In this document: positions 45,075-53,080 of the stretch, one piece after another | Layout: each line of letters begins with the position of its first letter | Position numbering within the stretch: position 1 is the first letter of the stretch | NCBI RefSeq assembly: GCF_900115735.1 | Contig: NZ_FOXO01000016.1 | Span: 1 to 64,000 of the forward strand | Reading direction: 5' to 3' | DNA length: 64,000 nt | Origin: Butyrivibrio proteoclasticus | GTDB lineage: Bacteria; Bacillota; Clostridia; Lachnospirales; Lachnospiraceae | Program-made: the position numbers and the translations under genes | Notes under the pieces: model-generated | The model's database searches: none | What the model saw: the letters and a program-made list of their open reading frames with translations, nothing else | Told to the model about the DNA's origin: nothing

Positions 45075-46085
45075 TCACTCTACTTCAGAAAGTTTTACTG
45101 GTCTGTGTTCTTTTACTGAAAGGTTAGCTGCCATTGCCATAAGTACAGGCTTAAGTCCATCATCGATACCAACTACTGTATCTGTGTCGTTTTCTACAGC
45201 ATCGATAAATGCCTTGATTTCATCTGAATAAGCCTGCATGTATCTCTCAAGGAAGAAGAATAATGGCTTTTCACCTGTTACGCCCTGTTCGTTTGAAAGA
45301 ACTACATTAGACTGTGAATCGTTGGCATTTGCGACCATTCCCTTTGAACCGAATACCTCCGCTCTCTGATCATATCCGTATACGGACTTTCTGCAGTTAT
45401 CAATAACTACAAGAGCTCCGTTTTTCATCTTGATTGTGATAACTGCGGTATCTACATCGCCTGCCTTTCCAATTTCAGGGTCAACCAAAACTGCTGACTG
45501 CACATAGATTTCCTCTGCATCACAACCGGCAAGGAATCTTGCCATGTCAAAATCGTGGATTGTCATATCCATGAACATTCCGCCTGACACTGCAACATAT
45601 GCAGGTGATGGTGGTTCAGGGTCTCTTGATGTGATCTTGATGATCTGTGGATCACCGATTTTTCCTGCTGCCACTGCTGCCTGAACAGCCTTAAAGTTAT
45701 GGTCAAATCGTCTGTTGAAACCAACCTGGTACTTGAGATTTTTGCCCTTAAGTGCATCGATAACTTCGTGGATCTTGCTTACGTCATGATCGATCGGTTT
45801 TTCGCAAAAGACATGTTTTCCTGCGTTAATTGCTTCGATAGAGATAGGAGCGTGAGTATCTGTTGATGAGCAGATAAGTACTGCCTGGATCTCCGGATCG
45901 TTTATGATTTCCTTATAGTCTTTTGTAACGTTCTGTATTCCCATTCCTTTAGCCCAAGCGGCCGTCTCATCATTCATGAAGGGATCTGCGAGGGTCTTTA
46001 TCTTTGCTCCGGGAACGTTATTTGTAATGCTCTGTACATGTACCTTTCCAATTCGGCCTGCGCCGATAATTCCAACTGTAACCAT
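45075..46085 (-). CDS. iolG: Inositol 2-dehydrogenase
   Basis: IolG oxidises myo-inositol to 2-keto-inositol (scyllo-inosose) with NAD+. The Rossmann motif is VGIIGAGRIGKVHV, the catalytic segment is VFCEKPIDHDV (EKP motif), and the domain continues with MDMTIHDFDMARFLAG, where the D-x-x-H motif lies. The ATG of MVTVGII (46085) has AAAGGGG upstream. The upstream 362 bases contain hairpin element 4. Family members can also act on other cyclitols or sugars, but the context with iolB, D and E fits inositol. Confidence 0.93.
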   Translation of the reverse strand: MVTVGIIGAGRIGKVHVQSITNNVPGAKIKTLADPFMNDETAAWAKGMGIQNVTKDYKEIINDPEIQAVLICSSTDTHAPISIEAINAGKHVFCEKPIDHDVSKIHEVIDALKGKNLKYQVGFNRRFDHNFKAVQAAVAAGKIGDPQIIKITSRDPEPPSPAYVAVSGGMFMDMTIHDFDMARFLAGCDAEEIYVQSAVLVDPEIGKAGDVDTAVITIKMKNGALVVIDNCRKSVYGYDQRAEVFGSKGMVANANDSQSNVVLSNEQGVTGEKPLFFFLERYMQAYSDEIKAFIDAVENDTDTVVGIDDGLKPVLMAMAANLSVKEHRPVKLSEVE

Positions 46086-46115
46086 TATTTTTCCCCTTTC
46101 GTTGGTTGACTGGAC

Positions 46116-46326
46116 GAAGTGTGGGCGAATGGGAAGTTGCACGGTAATAGGCGCTTTGAGGACGCTTTCGCTCCATGTGCTTCGTAGCGGTACTAATAAG
46201 CTTTCTCATCGAATATGCCCGAAGCAAGCTTCAGCATATTCGATTCGCAACCTTATAAGTGCCGACGAGCACAAAGGCTCTCAAAGCTGCCTATTACCTA
46301 TGCAACTTCTATCCGCCTCACACTTC
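46116..46326. repeat. Long hairpin element 4 (iolE-iolG gap)
   Basis: A palindrome of about 211 bases: outer arms GAAGTGTG/CACACTTC, then imperfect pairing along both arms (for example GTAATAGG with CCTATTAC), up to a perfect inner stem CGAATATGC/GCATATTCG and an apical GAAGC/GCTTC. It spans most of the gap between iolE and iolG. The 120 bases from 46327 to 46447 are AT-rich with no visible gene. It may act in RNA processing between the two genes, or be a mobile palindromic unit. Confidence 0.75.
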
Positions 46327-46447
46327 TGTTCTGTTAAAAATGTAAATGCGAACAAAGTAGTTTGCTGTTTGTACTATCTTTGAATAAAAACTGATTTTAT
46401 CTTTGTTGTTTATGCTATGAATCACATATCGTTATAAGAATCTGTTC

Positions 46448-47344
46448 TTAAAGTCCTGTTTTTTCTGCTATGTATGCTCTGGCTTTCTTTGCATATTCAA
46501 ATGGATTTGCCTTAGCTGGGTCTTGTTCTGCTTCTACTACTACCCAGCCTTCGTAGCCGGATTCTTCGAGTACTTTGAAGAGTGGTGCAAAGTTTACGTC
46601 GCCATCTCCAGGTACTGTGAAGACACCTTCCCTTACTCCTTTAAGGAAGCTCCAGTTATTCTTTCTGGCTTCTTCAACTTTCGCTTTTCTTATGTCTTTT
46701 AAGTGAACATGCTTAACACGTTTTACATACTTTCTAAGAATTGGCTCCGGATCGATGCCTGCAAATGAGAGGTGGCCTGAGTCGAAGAGGAGGTAGACGA
46801 GTTCAGGATCTACCATGTCCATGAAGCGGTCTATTTCTTCCTCAGTCTGGACTACTGTGCCCATGTGATGATGGTATGTAAGTGTCATGCCGTGTTCTTT
46901 TGCGACTTTGCCGAGGCGGTTAAGTCCGTCGGTAAGTTTTACCCATTCATCGTCGTTCATGACATACTTATCCACAAAAATAGGCTGATCAAGTTTGCCC
47001 TGTGTGGAATAGCTCTGCTCAGAGGCTCCGATAACCTTTGCTCCGAGAGTTTTCAAGAATTCAAGCTGTGCAATAAATTCTTTTTCCACTTCTTCATATG
47101 GTTTTGTTAAAAGAAATGATGAAAACCACTGGTTACAAACCTGTATTCCCCTAAGATCCAGTGCTCTCTTTAATACTTCTGCATCCTTTGGATACTTGCT
47201 TCCAACCTCACACCCTTTAAATCCTGCAAGGGCCATTTCTGAAATGCACTGTTCAAAAGTATTCTCTTTTCCCAGATCAGGCATGTCGTCGTTGGTCCAG
47301 CCAATTGGTGCTATCCCCAAAGAAACCTTATTTTTATCTAACAT
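46448..47344 (-). CDS. iolE: Inosose dehydratase
   Basis: IolE dehydrates 2-keto-inositol to 3D-trihydroxycyclohexane-1,2-dione. The 298 residues form an AP-endonuclease-2-like TIM barrel: SLGIAPIGWTNDDMPDLG at the start, TYHHHMGTVVQTEEEID, LFDSGHLSFAG and HVHLKDIR hold metal-binding Glu, Asp and His residues. The ATG of MLDKNKVSL was selected, with AAAGGAG upstream. It follows iolB by 22 bases. Confidence 0.95.
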   Translation of the reverse strand: MLDKNKVSLGIAPIGWTNDDMPDLGKENTFEQCISEMALAGFKGCEVGSKYPKDAEVLKRALDLRGIQVCNQWFSSFLLTKPYEEVEKEFIAQLEFLKTLGAKVIGASEQSYSTQGKLDQPIFVDKYVMNDDEWVKLTDGLNRLGKVAKEHGMTLTYHHHMGTVVQTEEEIDRFMDMVDPELVYLLFDSGHLSFAGIDPEPILRKYVKRVKHVHLKDIRKAKVEEARKNNWSFLKGVREGVFTVPGDGDVNFAPLFKVLEESGYEGWVVVEAEQDPAKANPFEYAKKARAYIAEKTGL

Positions 47345-47366
47345 TTTCCCTTCTCCTTTAAGTTTT

Positions 47367-48146
47367 TTACCCCTTATAGTCATATAACCAAACATACCGT
47401 TCATCATCTATTCTGTCGGTCCATGGATTGCCGGGCAGATGTCTTATCATCCAGCAGGTATACATCTGAAATCCCGGTGCGCAGGACTGCGGATGAACTT
47501 TGCCTCCGGGAATTGCTGAAAAGCTTCCATCAACGCTCTTAAATACTTCATCTCCCACAAAGCTTGCTCCGAATCCTTCCGGACGATCAAACAGGAAATA
47601 ATATGTTTCAGGCTGTGGATGAGTGTGTGGAATATACCCTGACCAGTTGCCCGGATCATTTAATACTTCTCCCAGAACCATGTTTGAATATGGCGCTGTC
47701 TCATAATCAAATGCAGTGCTCACTCTTCTCTTTGCCGTGCCCCCGAATTTATCTTTGCAGGAATAGATCCAAGGTGTGTTTTCCGGATCATAGAACTTTG
47801 CTTCAAATTCTCTTTCATTGTCAGTGCACTGAATGAGAACCTCGACGTCGCTTTCTGCCTCGATCACAACCTTTGTGTTTTTGCAGACATGAAGAGCATA
47901 TAGCCCGTCAGTAAACACGTCTTTTCTGTAAACCTCTTTTTCCTGCCCATTCCATGAGTATTTGAGCTTTCCTTTGAGCAAAAGAACTGCCATCTCCTCT
48001 TCAGGTTTAAGTAGTTCTTTTGTCTGTCCCTGTGACATGCGATAAACTCTGATGTCCATAAGCATATCTTTGTAATCATTGTCATAGGTTGTCAGGATTT
48101 TCTCACCGTTTTCGTCAAACTCAGGATATCCAAAAACTTTTCCCAT
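47367..48146 (-). CDS. iolB: 5-deoxy-glucuronate isomerase
   Basis: IolB converts 5-deoxy-glucuronate to 2-deoxy-5-keto-gluconate. The 259 residues fold as a double cupin; conserved segments include GYIPHTHPQPETYYFLFDRP and IPGGKVHPQSCAPG, which carry metal-binding His and Glu. AAGGGG precedes the ATG. It lies 47 bases after iolD, within one operon. Confidence 0.95.
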   Translation of the reverse strand: MGKVFGYPEFDENGEKILTTYDNDYKDMLMDIRVYRMSQGQTKELLKPEEEMAVLLLKGKLKYSWNGQEKEVYRKDVFTDGLYALHVCKNTKVVIEAESDVEVLIQCTDNEREFEAKFYDPENTPWIYSCKDKFGGTAKRRVSTAFDYETAPYSNMVLGEVLNDPGNWSGYIPHTHPQPETYYFLFDRPEGFGASFVGDEVFKSVDGSFSAIPGGKVHPQSCAPGFQMYTCWMIRHLPGNPWTDRIDDERYVWLYDYKG

Positions 48147-48193
48147 CTGTGTAACCCCTTCTTTCTAATCCCTTTACATATCTATGTTTTTCT

Positions 48194-50125
48194 TTAATAC
48201 TTTCTTGCTTCGCGTCTGCCTTCTTCGACTTCTTTTCTGCAGTCTCTTACGCTCTTACTCTCAGAAACAGCTGCCAGTCCTACATCCCACCAGGAATCAT
48301 AGCCATCAGTCATGGTCTTAGGCATTACCTTAAGATCTATGAGTGTTGAAACTTTCTGTTTCTTGGAATCCTTGAGGGCTTCTTCCAGCTCTTCCACTGT
48401 TCTTACTGTGTAAGTCTTAAGTCCATAGCCTTTTCCGATCATTGCATAGTCGATTGGAATAAGGTCTCCGGAGAGCTTTCCATTTTTGTCTCTATAACGG
48501 AACTCTGTTGCAATTGAGCCCATACCATGAGTCATTTCAAGGTTGTTGATGCAGCCAAAGCCGCAGTTATCAAATACGAGGATGTTTATCTTGGCTCTTT
48601 CCTGCATAGCTGTCGCAATCTCACTGTGAAGCATGAGGAAACTTCCATCTCCAAGGAATGTGTAAACTTCCTTTTTAGGATCTGCAAGTCTTACGCCGAG
48701 AGCTCCGGCAACTTCATATCCCATGCAGGAATATCCGTATTCTGCGTGATATCCGCACCTTTCGTCTGTGGTCCACATTCTCTGAAGATCACTTGGAAGT
48801 GAACCGCCGGCTGTCACTATTGTTGCGTTCTCGTCTATGCATCTTCTGACTGTAGCAATCGCCGCCGTCTGAGTCAGAGTTGCCTTTGTAAGTTCATGGA
48901 ACTCAGGAAGTGTTCTTGGATCGCGAGCCTCGATCATTGGCTTAAACTTAGGGCCTGTATAAACAATTCCGCCAAGTCGCTCCATCTCTTTGTCCCATTT
49001 AGCTTTTGCAGTTTTTATCTCATCTTTATAGGCACTCTTATATTTGCTCTTTGAAAGCTCTTTTATCACCAAAAGAAGTGTCTCGTTTAAGTCGCCAACT
49101 GCCTTTGTAGCATCCATCTTGTAAGCATCAAAGCGGTTTACATTTATGGTCACAACCTCAGCGCCCTGGTTAAACTGCCTTTTTGAACCTGTTGTGAAAT
49201 CTGATAGCCTTGTTCCAAGCGCGATGATAAGATCAGCTTTTTTGGCGATCTGGTTTGCTGCTGAAGTACCGGTTACTCCTATTCCTCCAAGGCACATAGG
49301 ATCTGAGGACTTGCAGGCACTCTTTCCTGACTGAGTCTCTCCAAATGGAATGTTAAAAGAGTTGCAGAATTTCTCTATTGTTTCGCCAGCTTCCGAGTAC
49401 TTGGCTCCGCCGCCAACTACTACGAGTGGCTTCTTTGCCTTTTTTATCTTCTCAACAACATCAGCTACTTCTTCTGAAGCTGCTGCCTGTCTAACAATTC
49501 TGTGAACTCTCTTTTTAAAGAAGTACTCCGGATAATCATAAGCTTCTCCCTCTATATCCTGAGGAAGTGCAATGCAGACAGCGCCGGTCTGAGCCGGGTC
49601 TGTCAAAACTCTCATGGCGCTTATCATAGCTGTCATAAGCTGCTCAGGTCTGTTTATTCTGTCCCAGTACTTGCACACTGGCTTAAATGCATCATTGGTT
49701 GTAACAGCTAAAGATGTGTCTATTTCAAGCTGCTGTAAAACAGGATCAGGCTGCCTTGACGCAAAAGTGTCCGCCGGAAAAACCAAAAGCGGAATATGAT
49801 TAACAGTAGCATCAGCGCAGGCTGTAACCATATTTGCAGCACCGGGGCCAACGCTTGATGAACATGCGATAATCTTTCTGCGATTGTTTTGCTTTGCAAA
49901 TGCGCAGGCGGTATGGCACATCCCCTGCTCATTTCTCCCCTGAAATACCTTTAACTTTCCCGGATTCTGATCAAGGGCTTCCCCAAGCCCTACCGCGATT
50001 CCGTGTCCGAATATAGTAAAAATCCCTTCTACAAACTTTGTCTCTTTTCCATCAAAAGAAACATACTGCTGGTCAAGGAATCTCACCAGCGCCTGTGCTG
50101 TCGTCAGCTTAACTGTCTTCTCCAT
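48194..50125 (-). CDS. iolD: 3D-(3,5/4)-trihydroxycyclohexane-1,2-dione hydrolase
   Basis: IolD opens the cyclohexane ring to 5-deoxy-glucuronate using ThDP. The 643 residues show the three ThDP-enzyme domains: N-terminal pyrimidine domain with the catalytic Glu near GRNEQGMCHTA, middle domain, and C-terminal diphosphate domain with the GDGS motif (TFLGDGSFLML) and NN end (NCGFGCINN). The ATG of MEKTVKLTT at 50125 has AAGGAG eight bases upstream; a longer frame has no such site. It is the first gene of the iolD-B-E-G-adh block and has motif copy C in its upstream region. Confidence 0.95.
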   Translation of the reverse strand: MEKTVKLTTAQALVRFLDQQYVSFDGKETKFVEGIFTIFGHGIAVGLGEALDQNPGKLKVFQGRNEQGMCHTACAFAKQNNRRKIIACSSSVGPGAANMVTACADATVNHIPLLVFPADTFASRQPDPVLQQLEIDTSLAVTTNDAFKPVCKYWDRINRPEQLMTAMISAMRVLTDPAQTGAVCIALPQDIEGEAYDYPEYFFKKRVHRIVRQAAASEEVADVVEKIKKAKKPLVVVGGGAKYSEAGETIEKFCNSFNIPFGETQSGKSACKSSDPMCLGGIGVTGTSAANQIAKKADLIIALGTRLSDFTTGSKRQFNQGAEVVTINVNRFDAYKMDATKAVGDLNETLLLVIKELSKSKYKSAYKDEIKTAKAKWDKEMERLGGIVYTGPKFKPMIEARDPRTLPEFHELTKATLTQTAAIATVRRCIDENATIVTAGGSLPSDLQRMWTTDERCGYHAEYGYSCMGYEVAGALGVRLADPKKEVYTFLGDGSFLMLHSEIATAMQERAKINILVFDNCGFGCINNLEMTHGMGSIATEFRYRDKNGKLSGDLIPIDYAMIGKGYGLKTYTVRTVEELEEALKDSKKQKVSTLIDLKVMPKTMTDGYDSWWDVGLAAVSESKSVRDCRKEVEEGRREARKY

Positions 50126-50256
50126 AACCTTCTCCTTATAAAAAGCTATACCCACCAATTGCACTGCACCACTTCCTCATGTTTTACGGGCTTCAAAGTA
50201 ATAATGCTTATCATGCAAGCATGAACGCATTACAGCTTTTATCCCCTATTATCAAA

Positions 50257-50300
50257 AAATGTATGATACAGAGCAAAATTTATCTCCATATCATACATTT
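50257..50300 (-). promoter_or_regulatory. Leader stem-loop or operator upstream of iolD
   Basis: Twelve-base arms AAATGTATGATA and TATCATACATTT with a 20-base centre. On the minus strand the stem is followed by TTTTTTG, so it could work as an attenuator in the iolD leader. It could equally be a two-half-site operator. It lies roughly 130 bases before the iolD ATG. Confidence 0.55.
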
Positions 50301-50348
50301 TATTTTTATTTTATAGCATTATCTACGCGGTTTTTATTTATAGCCTTA

Positions 50349-50368
50349 TAAAATATTGCATTTTTTGT
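50349..50368 (-). promoter_or_regulatory. Shared 20-bp motif, copy C (iolD)
   Basis: Matches copies A and B at 19 of 20 bases (core AAAAAATGCAATA). A GATAAT box lies 25 bases further on the minus strand, the same spacing as the box before oppA. It is about 225 bases before the iolD ATG. Confidence 0.65.
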
Positions 50369-50383
50369 TGTCGAAATATTTAG

Positions 50384-50524
50384 TTATGAATTAGCAATTA
50401 TTCCTGCTATATCCACTGCTGTCATATAAGTTCCAAGTCCAAAAAAGTTATCATTGCCCATTATAACCATCTGGTTATCTACCATGTTCAATTGAAGAAC
50501 ATTAAAAAATATGGGCAGGTACAT
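50384..50524 (-). other. Small open frame of 46 codons, function unknown
   Basis: The frame starts ATG TAC CTG CCC and encodes a moderately hydrophobic peptide with MGNDNFFGLGTYMTAVDIAG near the end. There is no convincing ribosome site. It stands at the left border of the accessory island, next to a DUF4214 remnant, so it may be a gene fragment. I do not recognise it. Confidence 0.3.
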
Positions 50525-50587
50525 TGTAGATCACTCTCATTACAAAATTCCTGCCCTATTATTTATATTCTTATTCTGTTTCTATAC

Positions 50588-50737
50588 TCACAATCCAAAT
50601 CCTGCAAGCATATTTGCAAACTCTTGTGAGCCACCAAAGCCGTTCATGACATCTTCTCTGGAAGCACCATTTGCAAGTTTATTTAACCAATTTGCTCTTC
50701 CGACCTCATCGGGGGCGTAATCTCTATTATACGTTTC
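50588..50737 (-). pseudogene. DUF4214 domain protein, C-terminal remnant
   Basis: The 50 residues contain VGRANWLNKLANGASREDV, GFGGSQEF and end ANMLAGFGL. This is the usual final repeat of DUF4214 proteins, large secreted or surface proteins common in Butyrivibrio and relatives. Only the last repeat remains; the rest is replaced by the kinase gene, whose stop codon lies at its upstream edge. It marks an insertion or deletion border. Confidence 0.65.
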
Positions 50738-50738
50738 T

Positions 50739-51932
50739 TCACACTTCTTTCCATATATTCTTACCTTTTTGGAATGCTTCAATTTTCATGAGTTTCTGTT
50801 CGTACAGTTTTTTTAAACATGGAATTCTTATTCGCCGTTCAAACAGATCCTTCTCATATATGTCAAAATTCATATTGGCTTTCTCTAAATCCACAATTTG
50901 TCTATCTTGAACATATGATAGAAGTTTGCTCTCCTTTGCAATAAAGGAATGTGTTTTGATTGAAGAAAGTTTTACATGCTCAAGCTCTGTATATGGAATG
51001 TTATAAAACATTGAATTGCCAGAATCGTATATTGGGGCGAATCCCAATATTTCAAGAGTATCTGGATTACGCACAACAGAGATATTATTCATGTGTCTGT
51101 CCGTGTTAGATATAAGATAATCTGTCATAATTTCGTAATCCATGAATCTGGTGAAGTCATCATCACTGATTCCAAGACTCAGACATACTTTCTTGAGCGG
51201 ATAATAGAGAGATTCATTCTGTTTTATCTTAATTGTCTGTAACAGTTCCCACGCACTTATACACTCAAGATTTTCACTACAAAAATCGTAAGACATGCAT
51301 CCGATGCCTTCTATCCCGCCCTCAACGTCGACCGTTGTAAGGATATAATCCGTATGGTTTTTAAACCCCTGTTTCTTGTGGAGCTCAGTAGCAAAAATTT
51401 CATTCAGGCTCTGCTGATAAGAACTACCATAATTGCCCTTGACCATATATCTTTTTCCAGATTCATCTATACACCACTTCTTTTGCAGTTCACCTTGTGA
51501 AGCAGCACATTTAAATCGTGTCTTCATGCGTATGTCTATAACATGGTCCTTATTCATGGTCAATTCACCGAACGTATCCACGAAATCATTTGTAAAAAGG
51601 TTTACATCTTCCCATGAAAGATCTTCGCCACGAGGTTTTATCCAGTAGCAGTCTGATAAGCTGAGCGCAAGATTATCCACTAATGCACTATTAGTCGATT
51701 CATATCCGAGTTTTTGCAAGGCTGATTTAGCTCCATTTCTGGTTTTAGGAATTGCGCGATCTTTCCACCACTCATGAAATTTCATGTCATTCATCCTGCC
51801 ACCCAATGGAAAATGATCAATCTGTGCCTCATTCTTTCTGCAGTTACCAAGTATGCCTTCGTCGGATATTTCCATCAGGCATACCGGTATATTCTTATGC
51901 ATTAAATAATACTCATTTGCAATCTTTTTCAT
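50739..51932 (-). CDS. HipA-like serine/threonine kinase
   Basis: The 397 residues carry the HipA C-terminal kinase motifs: the catalytic loop DYLISNTDRHMNNISVV near residue 270 and the metal-binding loop APIYDSGNSMF near 300. The usual HipA N-terminal subdomain is replaced by a distinct region starting MKKIANEYYLMHKNIPVCLM, as in CtkA-like kinases of gut Firmicutes. The start lies three bases after the HTH gene stop, so both are coupled. In known HipA the kinase phosphorylates glutamyl-tRNA synthetase and causes dormancy; the target here is unknown. Likely a toxin of a toxin-antitoxin pair. Confidence 0.8.
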   Translation of the reverse strand: MKKIANEYYLMHKNIPVCLMEISDEGILGNCRKNEAQIDHFPLGGRMNDMKFHEWWKDRAIPKTRNGAKSALQKLGYESTNSALVDNLALSLSDCYWIKPRGEDLSWEDVNLFTNDFVDTFGELTMNKDHVIDIRMKTRFKCAASQGELQKKWCIDESGKRYMVKGNYGSSYQQSLNEIFATELHKKQGFKNHTDYILTTVDVEGGIEGIGCMSYDFCSENLECISAWELLQTIKIKQNESLYYPLKKVCLSLGISDDDFTRFMDYEIMTDYLISNTDRHMNNISVVRNPDTLEILGFAPIYDSGNSMFYNIPYTELEHVKLSSIKTHSFIAKESKLLSYVQDRQIVDLEKANMNFDIYEKDLFERRIRIPCLKKLYEQKLMKIEAFQKGKNIWKEV

Positions 51933-51935
51933 TTA

Positions 51936-52340
51936 TCAGCTCCATATAATATCCTCTTTCTTGTCATACTCGCAGTCCTTTTCAAACTTTGCTCGTATTT
52001 CATAAAATGAGTCAAACATATCCTTAACATATAGAGGTAGGTTTTCTCTCTTAACCCCTTCCATTGAAGTACTTATCCGTATCATGTTGCCATAAGAATC
52101 AGTAATGCTATTAGCACTTTTGTCGTAATAATACTTGTCTCCAGCTGGCGTCTGAATAATTTCTGAATATCGTTCAGATGATGGAATCAGCATAGATAAC
52201 ATGCCTAAAATATATGGCGCAGGTCTGGATTCCCCCTGTTCCCACCTTCTCAATGTGCCCAAAGGTATTCCATACTTAATGGCAAAAGCCTTCTGTGTTA
52301 ATCCAGTGTTATCTCTTAGCTCTTTTATCGTTATCGCCAT
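51936..52340 (-). CDS. XRE-type HTH protein, probable antitoxin partner of the HipA-like kinase
   Basis: The 134 residues start with an HTH (IKELRDNTGLTQKAFAIKYG, then IPLGTLRRWEQGESRP), followed by a C-terminal extension of about 70 residues with KYYYDKSANSITDSYGNMI. It precedes the kinase gene directly, as HipB precedes HipA. Three direct repeats in its promoter region at 30-bp steps suggest autoregulation. Antitoxin function is inferred from the gene pair. Confidence 0.78.
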   Translation of the reverse strand: MAITIKELRDNTGLTQKAFAIKYGIPLGTLRRWEQGESRPAPYILGMLSMLIPSSERYSEIIQTPAGDKYYYDKSANSITDSYGNMIRISTSMEGVKRENLPLYVKDMFDSFYEIRAKFEKDCEYDKKEDIIWS

Positions 52341-52370
52341 TTTTGCTCCGTCTTTATATTTATAAATATA

Positions 52371-52445
52371 CTCATTTTGAATACCGATATGTTTACAATA
52401 ATCATTTTGATTACCTTCACTTATATGGTACTCAAAGTGATTACC
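52371..52445. promoter_or_regulatory. Three 15-bp repeats at exact 30-bp spacing (operator array)
   Basis: CTCATTTTGAATACC (52371-52385), ATCATTTTGATTACC (52401-52415) and CTCAAAGTGATTACC (52431-52445) start exactly 30 bases apart. The third forms a palindrome with GGTA before it (GGTACTC..GATTACC). They lie just upstream of the HTH gene, so that gene product is the likely ligand. The 30-bp step puts the sites on one face of the helix. Confidence 0.7.
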
Positions 52446-52531
52446 ACCGTCAAGTATTTTCCATATTAGTATGACAGTTCAGAGCTATGCTTGCCTGTAC
52501 TTCCTGAATTTTTCTCACTCAAACCGTTTTC

Positions 52532-53077
52532 TTAGAGCGACTGGTGGATACGGCCGCTCTTTTTTGCAGTCATATATACATCCTTGAACATTCGTTTCAT
52601 GCCGCCTCCAACAAGGATGTTGTATGGCATCACCAAGCCATCTGAGATGATAACATCCCGGAATGGCATAAATGTCGCTTCCAACATCAGCGGCATTGGA
52701 GCTCCCAAAAACATCTCCTCCCAACTCGATATGATGCCACTCACCTGATACACCTCTTCATCTTCGAGAGAAATGAAGATCGTACCCTTTTTCAGATGCC
52801 GTTCCATCATGAACTTTCCCTGAATCCGTCGTTTCCAACTTCGGATAATCTCCCTGTGGTCATCTGGGAGATCAGGGTTTTCAATCAGATAGGCATCTAT
52901 TATTGTGACATCCGACCACAGCTTGTTCGCGATCTTTTTTACATCTGCCGGATCCAGTTCTTTTGCTGTCGCAACGCTCTTGAGTTTACGGTTAATTCGA
53001 TACTTCCTGTTTACAAAATCGAGCATCGGCAACCAAAGTTTATAATACAGTTGTCCATCTTCTCGCGATAACGTCAT
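52532..53077 (-). CDS. Conserved protein of unknown function, 181 residues
   Basis: The protein starts MTLSREDGQLYYKLWLPM and ends with a motif pattern of an uncharacterised family seen in Firmicutes and cyanobacteria: MPFRDVIISDGLVMPYNI, then GGGMKRMFKDVY and a final SGRIHQSL. AGGAGG lies in front of the ATG and overlaps the end of the transposase fragment. It is not part of a transposase as far as I can see. It may be cargo of the element, or a chromosomal gene caught between repeats. No function can be given. Confidence 0.65.
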   Translation of the reverse strand: MTLSREDGQLYYKLWLPMLDFVNRKYRINRKLKSVATAKELDPADVKKIANKLWSDVTIIDAYLIENPDLPDDHREIIRSWKRRIQGKFMMERHLKKGTIFISLEDEEVYQVSGIISSWEEMFLGAPMPLMLEATFMPFRDVIISDGLVMPYNILVGGGMKRMFKDVYMTAKKSGRIHQSL

Positions 53078-53080
53078 CGA

